From the NCBI GenBank assembly GCA_009602735.1, contig WELA01004388.1, positions 961,540 to 1,025,539 on the forward strand: 64,000 bases of DNA. The letters are read 5' to 3'. This document shows, piece by piece, positions 1-12,815 of the stretch. The stretch is from Mesotaenium endlicherianum (lineage: Eukaryota > Streptophyta > Zygnematophyceae > Zygnematales > Mesotaeniaceae). The translations under genes were made by a program, and so were the position numbers. Below the pieces are notes generated by a model. That model was given only the letters and a program-made list of their open reading frames with translations, had not been told where the DNA came from and ran no database searches. How positions within the stretch are numbered: position 1 is the first letter of the stretch; each line of letters opens with the position of its first letter.

Positions 1-40
1 AGAGGGGGGGGGGAAGGGGGAGGGAGGGAGGGAGGGAGAC
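1..40. repeat. G-rich simple repeat
   Basis: Purine-only tract of G runs separated by single A residues, reading as GGGA repeats toward its right end. It is low-complexity sequence at the window edge with no coding content. Confidence 0.8.
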
Positions 41-2993
41 CACTAGTAGCTCTTTATTCCACTTCAGTCCAGTGTTTTGTTTAGTTGATCCCTGTTGGGT
101 GCATGACCCCTAGTACATTGGACATTGTTATTTCTGCGTTGCTTCACTCGCGTTCATTATGGTGTAAGAGCAATGTGTCATTTCGTGTCGTTGTGTGCTG
201 GCATGAGCAGTGGAGGGAGCTGACCTTACCGCTTCACGCCAGCTTGCTGCTAACGCCCATTGTGCTCTCCCTGGAAGGCACACTTCTGGTACGCAACGCC
301 ACCTGCTCATCACCACTATCATGCGCACGCACACAGCTGCTGATGGCTCATCATCCCTGTCCATGCCTGGCTTCTAGGAGTAGAAACTTCGCATCCGCAG
401 GGTGGCTTCCTGTCGTGGGCACGGCATACGTCCCTGCAAGGAGGTCTATTGCATCATCACAACAAGCGCGTTCCCTCTGCAACCTCAGATGCTGTTCTGC
501 ACACTGCTGCATGTGACGTGGCAGTGGACTCTTGTGTGCTCGGCATTCTGTTACTCGTGGAGAGTGCTCGTAGCAGCTGCCCTCCTTTCCCCCGACCACT
601 CGGATCACTACAACCAGTGTGCTCTCTGCTTGTGATGTCGTCCCGGACAGCCAAGTCTGTTAGACACTTGGACAAGGACTGTGCCCACAGCTTCCCGCCT
701 CTTTCAGTGTGCTCTCATTCATCATGTCTTAAATGCGTTCCCCAAGTGGGGCAGGCACATGTACACACGGAGCTGATGTGGGCATGAGCCCTGTGTTGGT
801 GTCACGTTGTGGCGGTGTGCAGGCGGGGAGGGATGTGGTGTTCCTCGCCCTCAACATGCTCGGCAGCCTCGCCTTCTGCATCCTACTCATCGTTGTATGT
901 GTCGCACCAATGCTTTCGACAGCTGGAGCTGCTTACACCTGCCGACAATTGCTTTCATTATCCATCCGTCCATTCATTTATCTATCATCCGTGTAGTAGA
1001 TCATGTACCCCATCCATCATCCATCCACCCATCCATATCCCCGTCCTTCCTTGTATCCATTTCGGGAGTGCTATTGAAGAGGCACTTGGTCTATGCTCCG
1101 TGTAGCATCGGAATGCACCCTAAGTTGCACCCAATTGCTGGATGTGGACGTTGGCTTTAAACACACTGTGCACTTGAAGTGGCTCTGTTTCTCCTTGCAG
1201 ATTGGCCAACGAAGAGGGATGGGCATTGTGGCAAATTGGTGGACCCTCGTCGTTTTCCAGCTTGTAAGATCAAGTTTCCTGCAAACACTCGTCCCTATAA
1301 TGAGTCGTGCCGTTCTTTTGTCTTGGCTTTCACTCCTACAGAATCAGGAAGCCAATTCTCATACTGTGTAATTCGTACACGTGTGCCACGCTCTTGTCAT
1401 GCAGTAAGCAAGCCTCTTGGTTTGGCTTTGCCCCCTTGTTCAATCCGCTTTCAGATTACACTCTTGTCCCTACATAGCATGCACGCTTATTGACTCTCGT
1501 TTTTCTAGAGCAAGTCTTGCTTACAGGCGTGGAAGTCAGAAGTCCACACAGTATCTTTCTATATGTAACATGCTGCCGGCAATGAGATTTGGCTGCAGTG
1601 ATTGGTGGGGCAGGATCGTGAAGTTGGGCTAGCTTGCTAGTGATTACGAAATTATCTGAAGGCTTCTGCTTGTTGCCTTACAGGTTCGAATGGTGAATGC
1701 TGGACTTCGACTGAGGTCTTCGAAGAGCATACTTGCAGATAATATGTCCACCAGTGCGCAGTTGGCCTAGCGAGATAGCAAGGGTTGGCTGGGCTGCTTG
1801 ATTGGCGTTGGCGTTCCTAGTTCACAGCCGGACTAATCAAGTACCCTAAGCATGTACAGGGAGGGCTGCCTATGGTTTATCGTACTGGCATCATATTTCG
1901 AAGTCATTCTATACAGCTGTACATTGTTAAAAAGTTTGATATCAACTTGAATTATTATTGGTAGCAATTCGTATTCGCCCAAGGTGTATACAAGAATATT
2001 TATCAAAAACAGCAGGTCACATTGTGCTCGCCACTTATAATAGAAATATATTGAAGCTACCGGACGTTACCTTAAAGGTCAACTTGGCATTGCAACAAAC
2101 GAATTGACATATTCTGCAAAGTGGAAACCAGCTTCACAAATCGACCGCTCAACCTTGTGTACTTACCACCTCTCTTGACAGCTGGTTGATCTTATTTGTG
2201 ACAACTCTCTTGAAGAGGTTTATGTGTTGTGATGTGCATTCACATCACGTTCACCAATTTGACACATGCTTATAGCACCTAATAGAAAGTTTTTTGATGA
2301 TTATTTCCTCTCATGATGCTACATGAATAGTTGGTGTAAATGTATGAGAATAGTAGCCACTTAGAGTCATCGTCACAAGGCGACATACTTGTTGCCTTTG
2401 AATCAGGATGTCATAGGATGACAATAATTAGGTGTTTTGTACGCTTATAATCCCCAATCAATGTCCAGATGCATACTGATTTCCTCTAAAACTATGTCAT
2501 GAAGATACTGGCACAAAAGAAGGAAGTGAGCTCGGCTTTGTGCATGCACTGCTTACTGCTCCTTGCGACTGCTTGCGACAAGTTCGGCACATTATCAGAT
2601 GTGAATTCCTCAAGAGTGCTTAACAGAGTACCAAGCTAGACACAGCTATTAGTGACAGAAACGCGCGCACCAAATTTTATGGACACTCTCGGGTGCTCTC
2701 GGGCACTTTCACGCTCCGGTCACTGCCTGACATGGCACTTGATTCCACGTCTCCCAGTGCTCTAAAATATCAGTGTAGCTCATCCGTAAAGCGGCTTTCT
2801 TCAGTGTCGATGCAGCGATCACACTGGGTCAGCTCACCTTTAGCACTGATCACGCAAGTTGGATAATAACAATTTACACAGTGAAGTGCCAGCTCCTGTG
2901 CGCCGGGCCATGGCGCCTGGGTAGTTTCTCGCCCGTCGCCCGTATTGACTGCCTTTGAGACTTGCATGTTGGCCAGCATGCCGGGCACGAGTC
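41..2993. other. No supported gene; upstream region of the CemA-like gene
   Basis: No gene can be supported here. Open frames up to 143 codons overlap on both strands and show no domain. A CCATCCAT-type simple repeat lies around 980-1050. At 1199 a good acceptor-like TCCTTGCAG is followed by a stretch open in two frames to about 1370-1490, which could be an exon of an unidentified gene, but no partner exon or motif was found. From about 1680 to 2990 the sequence is AT-richer and full of stops; it probably includes the promoter and 5' leader of the next gene, without a recognisable core element. Confidence 0.5.
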
Positions 2994-5900
2994 ATGGTAG
3001 AGGCTGTCGGACTGGCTTCTTACTCGTGCTTCAGGACTGAAACTTCTCGTGCTCCTTATATGTTGTTTGAACAATGTGTGAAGAGTTGTTCTTTTCCTAT
3101 TCAGTGCAACCTTTTTCCCGTGAGCATTAGTATTGAAGCAGCTCATTTTTCTCGTTGCATTCCTGATAAATATTTTGGGTTAAGGGCCTACCCGAGCTAC
3201 ACACGAGGGGAAATTTCATGGCAAACTACTGATCTTATTCTTGAACATAAAAATTTAGGTTCTCGTATTCTGCTGCAGACTGGTGCGTCTAGGTTCTATC
3301 AAAAGTGTGTGAGGAGAGGGTTGGCAGGGTATAGGACTCACGGGGCCGCTTGCAGTCTTGTTTCAAGATCTTTCATCGTCGAACGTGAAGCACGCCCACA
3401 TGCCTCTTCAAATCAAGGGCTACTCTCGGGGGACAACAGAGGAATAGGATATAAAACGTCCAGCTTTGGTGTTAAGATACAGTCATGGAAGAGGAGAAGG
3501 GGCCCGACTGCCCCGCGAATGGCTTGGTGGGACAGCTGGTTTAGGCCGGAGGCTTATACTCCGCCGTCTGGCTGGTCTTCTACAAATGAAGAAGATGGAC
3601 CAAAAGAAGCGGGGTCTTTTGGGGATATTGGAAAGGACAGGAGGCGCTTCAGGAACATGTTTAGAAGAGGTGACGACTTGATAGGGGACGAAGAAGATGA
3701 CGTGGATGGCATGCTGGCTGATGACGAGAGATTTACTGCCTGGGCAACTCGTAGACAAGCATATAATGATCTGGAAGAGTTTAAGGAGAATGGACTTGAC
3801 ACTGAAGACCAGAGTTGGGAGGACTGGTTAGACGATGACATTGATTTAGACATGGGGGGCTGGTTCGAAGCTCAGTCAGATTGGGAGAATTCTGGCATGC
3901 CTAGGGAGCCGAGAACTCTTCCTGAAAGAGGTATGAGCAGGACTTATAAGGAGTTCCTGTTTCGCATCTTTCAAAATCAAGATGAAGTGGAGGATGACCT
4001 CACACTTGAGGAGCGTATATTCCGATACACTTCTCGACAGACGGTAAGTGTTTTTTCCTCATGTGTATGCCATGGGAAGCTCTTTTTTCTGCGTGGATAC
4101 ATAGTTAAAACACTCAATTGCTTCTTATTGCACATTGAGCTTCCGTATAATAAAGCCTTGTGTAACTTTGGAGGTCAGATGAACTTAGGTGCTGCTAACC
4201 AATCGATATCTCAAGTCAAAGTTCACCTCACAACATTTTACCTCTTTCCCTCCCGCAGCCTAGCCTGAAAGGAGGGAAAGAAACGAGGCAGCAAGTCCAG
4301 AATATAGCTGCACATGAGGATTTAAAAAAAATTGCGGGTCACTGTTGTCGTGAAGAATATGCACTATTTTTTTGCAATTTTGAGTCTCTACAGAAAACTG
4401 TACTGGATTCATGGCCACAGTAGAGAGCGCTGACGTTGTGAGCAAACTTACTGTGATTTGTGAAATGGTGTGCAGGCCAAATTTGTAGCCTGTCTTGTGC
4501 TCGTCCCTTGGTTGACTGGAGTTGCGATGCACGATTTCGTCTTTGTTCCATTTGTTCACAGGTAAGGTTCAATACGAAGGCTAGTATCAATCTGACTTTC
4601 GCAAAGTTTATTGAGGACCATTATATGAAGCAGTGTGCTTAATGATTTTGATGAGATACTGAGAGATAAGGGGCAGCACCTTCTAATTAAATATGAGAAG
4701 GTCTGCAGGTGGGTAGAGACAGTGCCCCTGGCAGCAAAAATGCTGGACGTGAGGGAGTCGCAGAAGCTTGAAATGGTGGACCGCCTCAAGCTGGAGCGCC
4801 AGCGTGTGCGCTTTGAAGCCGAAGTCGGCATAACTCCTCCTCTCTCTGATACAGATCTTGCTGACTACATGCACGAAGAAGCGTAAGAGTCAAGCTCCCC
4901 AGACATTGTAGTCTGTGATTCCACTTGCCTCCTCCTTTGACCTTGAAGAGCTCATGAGTGCTTTTTATTATAGGGGGAGTGGGGGGTGCTCTTCATCTTC
5001 ACTTTTTCCCGCGAGTTTCAGAAGTCACACACCAGCTACATTGCTTGGTGGTCAAGGGTTTACTCAAGGATTCAGCATGTGATGAGTATCTGGAGACATT
5101 TGGCCTATGCATGAGCTGCAGCTGCATTTCTTCTTGAGGTCCTAGTTTGTGAAAAATCAAATGTGGTTCTGTGAGCGGGTCACTTGATTGTTCCCTTCAC
5201 ACTCCCGATGGCTCCTAGCAAGTGGCACACTGTTTGAAGCTTACCCCTCGTGACCCACATGCTGTTCAATACAAGAAACTTACGCGTAGCCGTGCACTGT
5301 TGCACTACCACGTTATTAGTGTCTTGCCAGTAGCTGCTCCTGGCCCAGCGAGCAGCTAGCCATCTGTTATTTCTGGATGTCCCTGCGCATGTGTTTGTGC
5401 AGTAAAGACATGCGGGAGGAAGTACGGGCCGAGAACCAGAGCACGTTTGCCAATATCTGGTCGGACATCATTGCAGGCTTGGTTGGCTTCTGCATCCTCG
5501 TCTTCAATCCCAGGCAGGTTAGTGCACGGGAACAGATTTGAATTGAGATGCACATGTTTGTACTCATCACGACCTTGTTCATTTAAGCTGGAAGTACTCG
5601 TACTGTAAATCATTGAGGTAGGTTGGCAATTGCTGCAACTTTTGTGTGATGTGAGTGTGCAGGTAACCATCATGCGGCTAACAGGGAGTCGTATTTTTAC
5701 CAACATCTCGGACACTGGCAAGGCCTTTATTATCATCCTCCTGACTGACATTTTCCTCGGGTTTGTCATCTGCCTTCTTTCCTGCGGTCCTGTAGCGCAA
5801 TGAATAATATGAATAATATGTAAGCTGGAGAATTAAGCTTTCTGCATGATGATTCCAGCACCGCAGGTTAACTGCTCAAATTCTAGGCCTGATTTAAAGA

Positions 5901-6443
5901 CACCTTTCAGATTGTTGATTCCATAGATACCCTGTCAATCTGAAGCTTACCGTGGCCAGCGGAGCACCTTGTACAGGTACCACTCGCAGTCAGGATGGGA
6001 GACGGTGATTGAGCTGTTCTTGGACCACTACGGGCTTGAGAGTGACATCTCGGCTATTCACCTTTTTGTGGCCATTGTACCAGTCACCATCGACGCCTGC
6101 TTCAAACTTTGGGTGAGCTAACGCCTAGCTTCAGTTGTGGCATCTTTTTATTCACTCGACCAAAGCGTAATATGCCAGTATGCTAGTGCTTCATGGTTTT
6201 ACTTTGTCTGCTACTCTTGCACCTTTGCGGATGCATCATGCAGTCTCCCATAAGGTCTGCCATTTGATTGCAGAGCTTCTTTGCGATATGGAACGTCCTA
6301 TGTCTGCAGCTGGATCTTTTTGCTTATGTTTGCTTGGTTAACCTGTGTGAAGAAGGTGCTTACGTGTTTGGCAGGTTTTCCGCTATCTCAATCGTCTGTC
6401 TCCCTCTGCTGCTGCCACGTTTCGTGAAATGAAACGACATTGA
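2994..6443 (+). CDS. DLDG1: Nuclear CemA/PxcA-like chloroplast envelope protein (DLDG1 homologue), seven exons
   Basis: Homologue of plastid CemA (Ycf10) and cyanobacterial PxcA, integral envelope proteins linked to light-dependent proton extrusion; the plant nuclear member DLDG1 affects chloroplast pH and NPQ. Exons read as 2994-4043 (donor GTAAGT), about 4259-4294/4306, 4476-4561 (donor GTAAGG), 4709-4882, 5403-5517, 5663-5760, 5977-6112 and 6375-6443; all but one junction have GT-AG ends and matching phase. The long first exon gives a Ser/Arg/Cys-rich transit-peptide-like N-terminus and an acidic stroma-type domain. Four hydrophobic segments follow: FVACLVLVPWLTGVA, IIAGLVGFCILVF, AFIIILLTDIFLG and LFVAIVPVTIDACFKLW. 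The C-terminus FRYLNRLSPS is nearly identical to the CemA ending FRYLNRVSPS, and TVPLAAKMLDVRESQKLEM is typical of the nuclear family. The start is the first in-frame ATG. The 3' end of exon 2 is the one unclear junction. Convergent with the next gene. Confidence 0.9.
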
Positions 6444-7177
6444 GCAGGCCATGTGCAGAGATGTTAGTATGAACAGGGTGTTTGCGTTCGTTGCATTACA
6501 AAATAGGTTCTGGCATACATGTCGGCTCATGTCTTTGGCTGACAGATGTCAGTTGGAATACATGATTCAGCCCAAATGCCTTGCGTGGCATGATAACACA
6601 TTGAGTTATTCTGCACGATTAAGATGGTACTTCATTGTTTGCACCCCCTGTTTGCTGACAGAAGGAAATGGAGAAATGATTTATGTATACATGCCATCTA
6701 TAATGAAAGAGGTGGAATGAGCTTGTGTGTACATAACGAAGCAGATGCAAATTTAACAGAGCTCATATACAATTTTTCTTCATAGTCGATGCTTTCCGCG
6801 AAAAGACCAATCAGTCTCCTTATTAAGTAACGAACGAGGTCTGCACCCACGCATCAAGTGCACGCTAGCCTTCTAATTGGGCTCTTGACCACGAGTTTTG
6901 GAATTGAATATCTTAATGATCCCACAACCTGATTGCCTTACCAACGAATGGCACACTCTCAAATAAAGCTTGCAGCTAGCCAGCAACCCTTCATATCCAT
7001 CGATGCGCCCCTGACTCCTCACTTTTCAGTGCTATTCATTGACAATCAGTGGACGGCTTCAAGACAGCTTCAAGCAGCTGTTTCTGCATTTACAGGAACA
7101 CCTTGTTCAACACGCGAAGCAACTCTGAATATAGCACATAACCTTGAGGGTTTGAAGATCTGCAATTAGAAACATCA
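6444..7177. other. Intergenic region between convergent host genes
   Basis: AT-rich spacer between two tail-to-tail genes; it should hold both 3' UTRs. An 89-codon + frame at 6451-6720 shows no motif and is not claimed. Confidence 0.5.
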
Positions 7178-8881
7178 CTAGTTCAGTAGTCTTAGACATG
7201 GAGGGATGACGAAATGGTGGATAGCCTGCATATTAATCAGAACCTACTTAGATGTCCAGCTTTTCTGAGATGACAGAAAATTACCTTGGCTTGAAACATA
7301 TAGTTGGGCGGAACGTTGATGATGACATAGTTGTCCTTATCTTCCAAATACTTCTCATACTCCTGCAAGAATGAAAGTGGGGTTGAGATCTGCACCATGC
7401 CTCAAAGAAAGTGAAACACTGCCAGAAGAAGCGTGCCTTCAAGTCATCATTCTAGAATTCAACATAAATCAGGCCAATTTGAATGTTTCAGGTGTACTTC
7501 CCAGCAATTTTCTGAAAGCAAGAGCTTCTGGGATTTATTGAGTGCTTGCCTGCGGCATGCCAAATTTGGTGTTCACACTCCAAGGAGTGGGCTGAAAAAG
7601 CTCTCCTGTGAACTGCATGGTAGAGCTTGGAGGCACTCCCGGTTGTTGGCCAACCTGCAAAACACGATGAAAGACCCATGCCCACAACATTAATATGCAC
7701 ATAATCTCTTGCATGCACTAACCACTGCTGTTTGCCAGTTTGTGCCAAATTATGCAAGTTGATCCACGTTCACAGTATCAGAGCTTAAGCAATCGCACAG
7801 AATAGGTCAGGAGGGCCCCTTCTTAGACAACCAGCAGCTTTAAGAGAAGGTAGAACAGCAATAACACTTCACCTGGTTGCAGAACGTATCGGAGCTCAGC
7901 AGTTTCACCAAAGTCTCCTTGGCCTGCAATGGGGCACAGTACACCAGCCCGCTTTACAGAAAGGATCATCAAACATAAATATTTAAGGTATGGCATATGG
8001 CACTGCAATACAACTGGATGTAACCAAGCCACCGTTACAAGGACAACTGAAAGCCACCATCTCAAGGCCTTCTCTCAAGAAACAAGACAGCTGAAACAGA
8101 ATTATGCAGGCATTTATGGCCTTGAGTGAAGAGGAGAACAGAAGGGTCAGGGCTCGTACGTCTGGTTGAAGCTCAAAGGAGCTGTCAAAACTCTCCACTG
8201 CGCGGATACCTGCTGTTATTGGTCCCACTTTTCTCCTCATTCCTGTCAGTGGCACCCGTCTGCCTTGGCCCACAATGAGTGCTGAAATATTGAGTAAACA
8301 TAGACAGAATAAAACACATAATCAACAGTGCCTATTGCTGGATGCAGTGATTCTCACTGTCACCCCACGCTAAGTCTACGTTGAACGTTATGCCTACTAA
8401 CACACTTGCCACGTAATATGGAAGAAGAAAGAGACAGGATCCTGCTACCCGAAATCGAGTGGCACATTTTATTTACATAGGCCAAGTATGAGTACATATG
8501 GCACCTCGCTTATTGGAAGCTGTAATTATAGTGAGCATCTAAGACAAACATACATATAGAGCGACTATGTTGGCGCCAGATATCAAGGCGATCGTTTTCA
8601 CATTAAAATAGTCAGCTTCCTCTGATAGAAGCCGGCACACCAATTTTCATCCCAGTATGCTATTTCGAATCTGGCATGCCTTTGATTTGTAGGAGTTCAG
8701 GCGTAGAATCACAACGAGTCCCACGATAACTATTGCAACTGGAGAGAATTTTACTAAAACGTAGCATGTGCAAAAGTACCTGACACAACTTCGCCGGCCT
8801 CGTATAGAAAGTTCATTCCCAGCACCCAAATGATGGAAGGAAACAACTCTTTCCTTCTTCAGCTGTCCCGACATCTCAGAC
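7178..8881 (-). CDS. Unidentified multi-exon gene, 3' half modelled
   Basis: A run of short minus-strand exons joins in phase: about 8780-8858 (WVLGMNFLYEAGEVVS), 8160-8281 (LIVGQGRRVPLTGMRRKVGP...), 7873-7923 (AKETLVKLLSSDTFCNQ), 7550-7654 (VGQQPGVPPSS...FGMPQ), 7285-7362 (EYEKYLEDKDNYVIINVPPN...) and a possible last exon 7178-7225 ending in TAG. Acceptors are good (TTTCAG, TTTTGCAG, CTTGCAG); the intron after 7550 appears to use a GC donor in a strong CAG/GCAAGC context. A further candidate exon near 8935-8994 reads FVKPIAPNWIKMTSALQIF but does not join cleanly, so the 5' half is not modelled. The agreement of phase over five exons is the reason for calling a gene. I do not recognise the family; the mix of one hydrophobic stretch and polar segments gives no safe function. 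Confidence 0.55.
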
Positions 8882-9300
8882 CTGCACATCAATGTGCAGG
8901 CATGAAATGTACCAAATATCTGCAGGGCTGAAGTCATCTTAATCCAATTTGGAGCAATGGGCTTCACGAAGCTGCAAACAGCATTTGTAGCCTTCACGCT
9001 GTTTCCCACAGAGCTTCTAAGAATCACCTTTATGACAGACTTGGAAGCTCCTTTCCGCAACTTTGAACACACTCGCGCGTGCCAAACACAAGGACTTTCC
9101 AAGTTTTCATGGCTTGAAATGTGTCTGATTTAATTTGGCCCACTTCCGTTTTGCGCTGTACACTGAAGGGCTATTCCTGACGTAAGAAGTGGAACACCTC
9201 ACACCGCCTTCGCACTTGAGTGCTAGCTCGTGCGCCGGTAATGGTCCCAAACATGGGCACGTAGAAAAGACTATTACCTCTTATTAGTGACAAGCTTTGA
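8882..9300 (-). other. Possible 5' exons of the unidentified gene
   Basis: Holds candidate minus-strand exons (about 8935-8994 and 9015-9075) that probably belong to the gene before it, but their phases do not agree with the modelled part. The rest up to the retroelement shows nothing recognisable. Confidence 0.3.
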
Positions 9301-9304
9301 GGAT

Positions 9305-10577
9305 TGTTACGACTGCTATCCACTTGACGGTGCCGCACGTGCAGCGCAAGTCACGGCCGCCCAGGTACGGAAAGTAAGCGTAGACTCACCCATTAAAGGA
9401 CTAAGTTATCCGAGTCAGCGGTTATGTCAAAGTCATTATCACTGTCAAAGTGGTCACGACACGTCAAATCCCACACCCAGGGATGGATGGGGATTTGGAC
9501 GGAGTAGTCAACCGAAAGGCTAGGGGCCTGGAACCAGCGATGAGCCAGCCCAACAAGTGCCAAGTAAGGTACTGATCAATCGGCTATCTAAGCCAAGTAC
9601 AGCAGGGATGTTGCAGAGGCGTTGTGTGCCACCTCGGCCAAGACCCTCGAGTGACTAGTCACGGCTTGCGCGTTCATCTTAAACGCTGCCAGCCGCCAGC
9701 CACAAAGGCGTGATTGCCAGCTGAAAGGCTAAGCAGTCACGCGCGACAGTCACAAGGCGTGCATGCATGCTGAGTGAGTGACAACTTCTAAAGCTGTTTG
9801 ATGGCTGCTAGGTAAGGACGGCATGCAAGCTAGGCGCTGTGACTAAGCACTGGCATTCTCGAGAGAGGATAATGTGTGGTGCCTGTGAAAGGCACGAGTC
9901 CTGCCTAAAGCTCCCTCATTCTTGCTCGCATCGTTGTCAAGGAAGCTGAAGGAGCACAGGTACAGAAGGAAAGGAGAAGAAGGAGCGCGAAGAAGAAGGA
10001 GTTCACAAGGCCACAGAAGATCCGAGACGCCACGCTTCTGCCGACGTTGGAAGATTTTTTCTCAGTGTATCATAGAAAGGATAGACCTCAGGATTTTCCA
10101 AGAGGGGATCTCGCTGGTAGAAAGTAGAGAGCTGCAAAATAGAATATGTCAAGAGATTAGCACAAATTCGGGTCAAACACCACAAGCGTGTGAAAGTCAC
10201 TTAAAATGGTGAGTGCTGTGTTACTTTTCAAGTTCTCAGAAGTCTCAATTGTTGAAATGCTGATAGCAAGAGTAGTATTAACAAGTAAAGCTCTCAGTGA
10301 AGAATTGAGTGAGCCCAGCCAAGCAGTGAAGAGTTGTTAAGGCGCGGTGTTGGGCGAAGAGTTCAAACCAGGCCAGCATAGATGTGCAATTTCAGAGATT
10401 TGTAAGCTGTGACTTTGTGAAAGTTAAGCAAAAGCCTTGAAGGGCGATTTTCTCTGAATTTGGCATTGCCTGTTAAGCTGCTTAGACGTGATTTCTGCAA
10501 ATTACAAACTTGTTCATTCTGTAAACCCTCAACTTGGGCAAAAGCCTGTGTGGAAGTAAGACGCGTCTGTCCTACTT
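9305..10577 (+). repeat. E1 terminal repeat A1 (5' end)
   Basis: Direct repeat of 28780-29997 at roughly 95% identity, with about 56 extra bases near 10170. It begins TGTTACGACTGCTATCC at the element edge and ends CCTACTT. Unlike an ordinary 5' LTR it lacks the 344-bp segment (B) that precedes the same sequence at the 3' end. No initiator-Met primer site follows it, whereas all the conventional LTR elements in this window have one. Confidence 0.85.
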
Positions 10578-10694
10578 CTGAGAACTTGGTTGATTGGTTC
10601 AGGTGAACAAGAATTCCCAAGTCAATTGAGAATTGAGGCCTGCTAAGGCTGCTGGTGTTCAACCTGGAAGGGGACCGGCAAAATTTAACTGTAT

Positions 10695-11749
10695 ATGCGG
10701 TTGAGGAGTGGAAGACTCTACCACCCTGTGGAGCCTGCAGAAGAATCTGGCTCTAGCCAGAGTCTACGAGGAAGTGAGACGTCTGAGCATACTGGCAACC
10801 AGTGGAGTGAGCAACCGTCGAGAGATGAGTCTTGCCATATCTTCGCAAGCGGTGAGAACCCGGATAACACACGAGCCTTTGCACTTGAGTCGGGCAGAGA
10901 GCAAGACGTGTGGGGTAGAGTCAGTGAGTCCTGGTTACCGTTCAAAATGGCCGGTGATGATCGGGATGAAAATCCTAGATTCAAGCTGTCTGCAAAGTGT
11001 TTTAGCGGACGAATCAGTGGACACGATCTCACTTTCGAAGAGTTTGATGAGATCTATTGGGCAGAATTCTTTGAGAAGATTCGGAAGAATTCTTCTTATA
11101 CGCAATCTGCCGCACTTTTAGGCTTGGTTCAGTACCTGGATAAGGATGCCTTGTTGCTATATCGCCAATTTCGGAAGGATGAGGATCTCACCCAGAAATG
11201 GGCATTTAGAGAGCGAAAAAGAGCTAGGAATTTGAAAATCTAGAAAGAGGCTGCGAAAGCCCGAATGTCTGCATTATCTTCTGGAAGAGCAGTGCCAACT
11301 GCACCTGTTGAGAGCACAGACTTAGCTGCACTAACACAAGAATTAGCAGAGGCCATGAGGCAACTCACTGAGGGCCAGCAAAGGGCTGCTACTCAGAATG
11401 ATGATGTCGACTCTGTCGCAGAGTTGCGAAATGTGTGTGCAGAACTGTCTGAAAAGATTGCTAATGCTCAGGAACGAGTAACGCGCAGAGCTGCACCTTT
11501 TAATGGTCAGCAAGGCGATAGCGCCACGACAGAGGCAAGCCATGCGCAAGCCTTGGCTAGCTGTCGTAAGGATATGGAGGCTGGCGATGACCAGCTAGAC
11601 CCCGAGCATTACCTGCGTCATTTCTTTAAGTTGCTTGAAGCACGATCCCCAGAGGATCGCAGTCTTAAGGTGCACCGTTATGTGCATTTTGTCCGTCAGA
11701 AGAACGAGACAGTCATGGAGGTTAAATCTAGATTGGTAGACCTCGCCAA
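10695..11749 (+). pseudogene. E1 gag, N-terminal part
   Basis: Begins MRLRSGRLYHPVEPAEESG and holds a capsid-like helical region (ALLGLVQYLDKDALLLYRQF) followed by a Gln/Glu-rich coiled segment. A closely related start, MWLRSGRIYHLVEPTEGS, lies on - at 36912, which supports the start codon. The frame is broken and then interrupted by element B; the zinc-knuckle half resumes after 20582. Confidence 0.7.
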
Positions 11750-11754
11750 AAAGG

Positions 11755-12474
11755 TGAAATGAATCGACTTACCAAATAGGCGATTAACAATTAATAAAGA
11801 TCTTTATATCAGCAAGTAATCTTTATGGTATTTCCGTTAACTGGTTTAACGGCAAAGGACAATACACTAGCAGTGAATAATACTCGTAAGTCGAATGCGA
11901 GTAAACACGCATCAATAATGCAAATCAATAAACTCATACATAAGCAAGGTTAGAAGACAGTGCGTATCAATGGCTTCTCGCCTTGGATTCAGATGTCTCT
12001 CAGTAAGCTGTACAAGACAATTGGCCTCGTTTCCGAATGCCGAACTCGAGAGCAATGTCTAGCGTATGTACATGGAATGAGTTTACTGTTCAACGGTCAG
12101 TGTGATGGCACAGCCTACCCGGGAGTTAACCACGTTGGTAGAACCTCGGTTAACCAAATCCACCGCCATCTCCCATCATCCCGAATCGCCATTCATCATA
12201 GGGATGTCATCTGGCCATTCATCTAGCATACCACACTTAGATGCATATCGGGGCAGTTCGCTGCTACCGAGTACGGAAGTCAGCTGGCTGTCAAAGAATG
12301 TGTCAGCAAGCTGACTTAAGGTGACTTCAGCCTGCTACTTCCGGCCAAGTCATTAAACTGATATTAAGTATAAAGCCCAGCAGATCGATTGTTAAGTAGA
12401 GTTCAGCAGGCTGAACTTATTTAACTATATTATTTAAATGAATATTATATCAACCAGTATACTGATTCATTACA
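11755..12474 (-). repeat. B 3' LTR
   Basis: Direct repeat of 19857-20577. It carries the conserved box GCCTACCCGGGAGTTAACC followed by GGTTAACC that recurs in every LTR of this family in the window. Confidence 0.93.
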
Positions 12475-12487
12475 ATCCCTCCAACTT
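12475..12487 (-). other. B polypurine tract
   Basis: Reads AAGTTGGAGGGAT on - directly before the 3' LTR, the expected plus-strand primer position. The LARD element has a near copy at 55576-55588. Confidence 0.8.
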
Positions 12488-12815
12488 ATCATGTTGTCGC
12501 CTCGACAACACTATCACTAATAACAGCGTGCTGTCCCTCTTATCCCCAGCCTGCTGCCCTTAGGAGGGAGATGTTCCTGAGGCCCTATGCTCAGGGGAGC
12601 CAGACCTCCTCCTGTCTTGGGGTCTTTTGAAGCCTGTCAGAGAAGGGGGTTCCGTGTAAGGACCCGGCGGAGAACGCAGTAACTGGGCCGTTTCCTCCTG
12701 CACAGTCTGAAACTGAAGGGAGGCAGCCTTCTCCTGTGCAGCCCTCAAACCGACAGGTACGTATACCGGCATCCCGGAAGGATGTTGCATGACATGAGCC
12801 AAGGGTACATGCCCT

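Noticed and set aside
809-1105. Overlapping short open frames in 1-1,500
   Set aside because: No domain, no codon pattern and similar open lengths on both strands.
1179-1493. Open frame with DGHCGKLVDPRRFPACK, faintly like an animal-type haem peroxidase start
   Set aside because: Spacing of the conserved Cys and Pro residues does not fit the family and no further exon was found.
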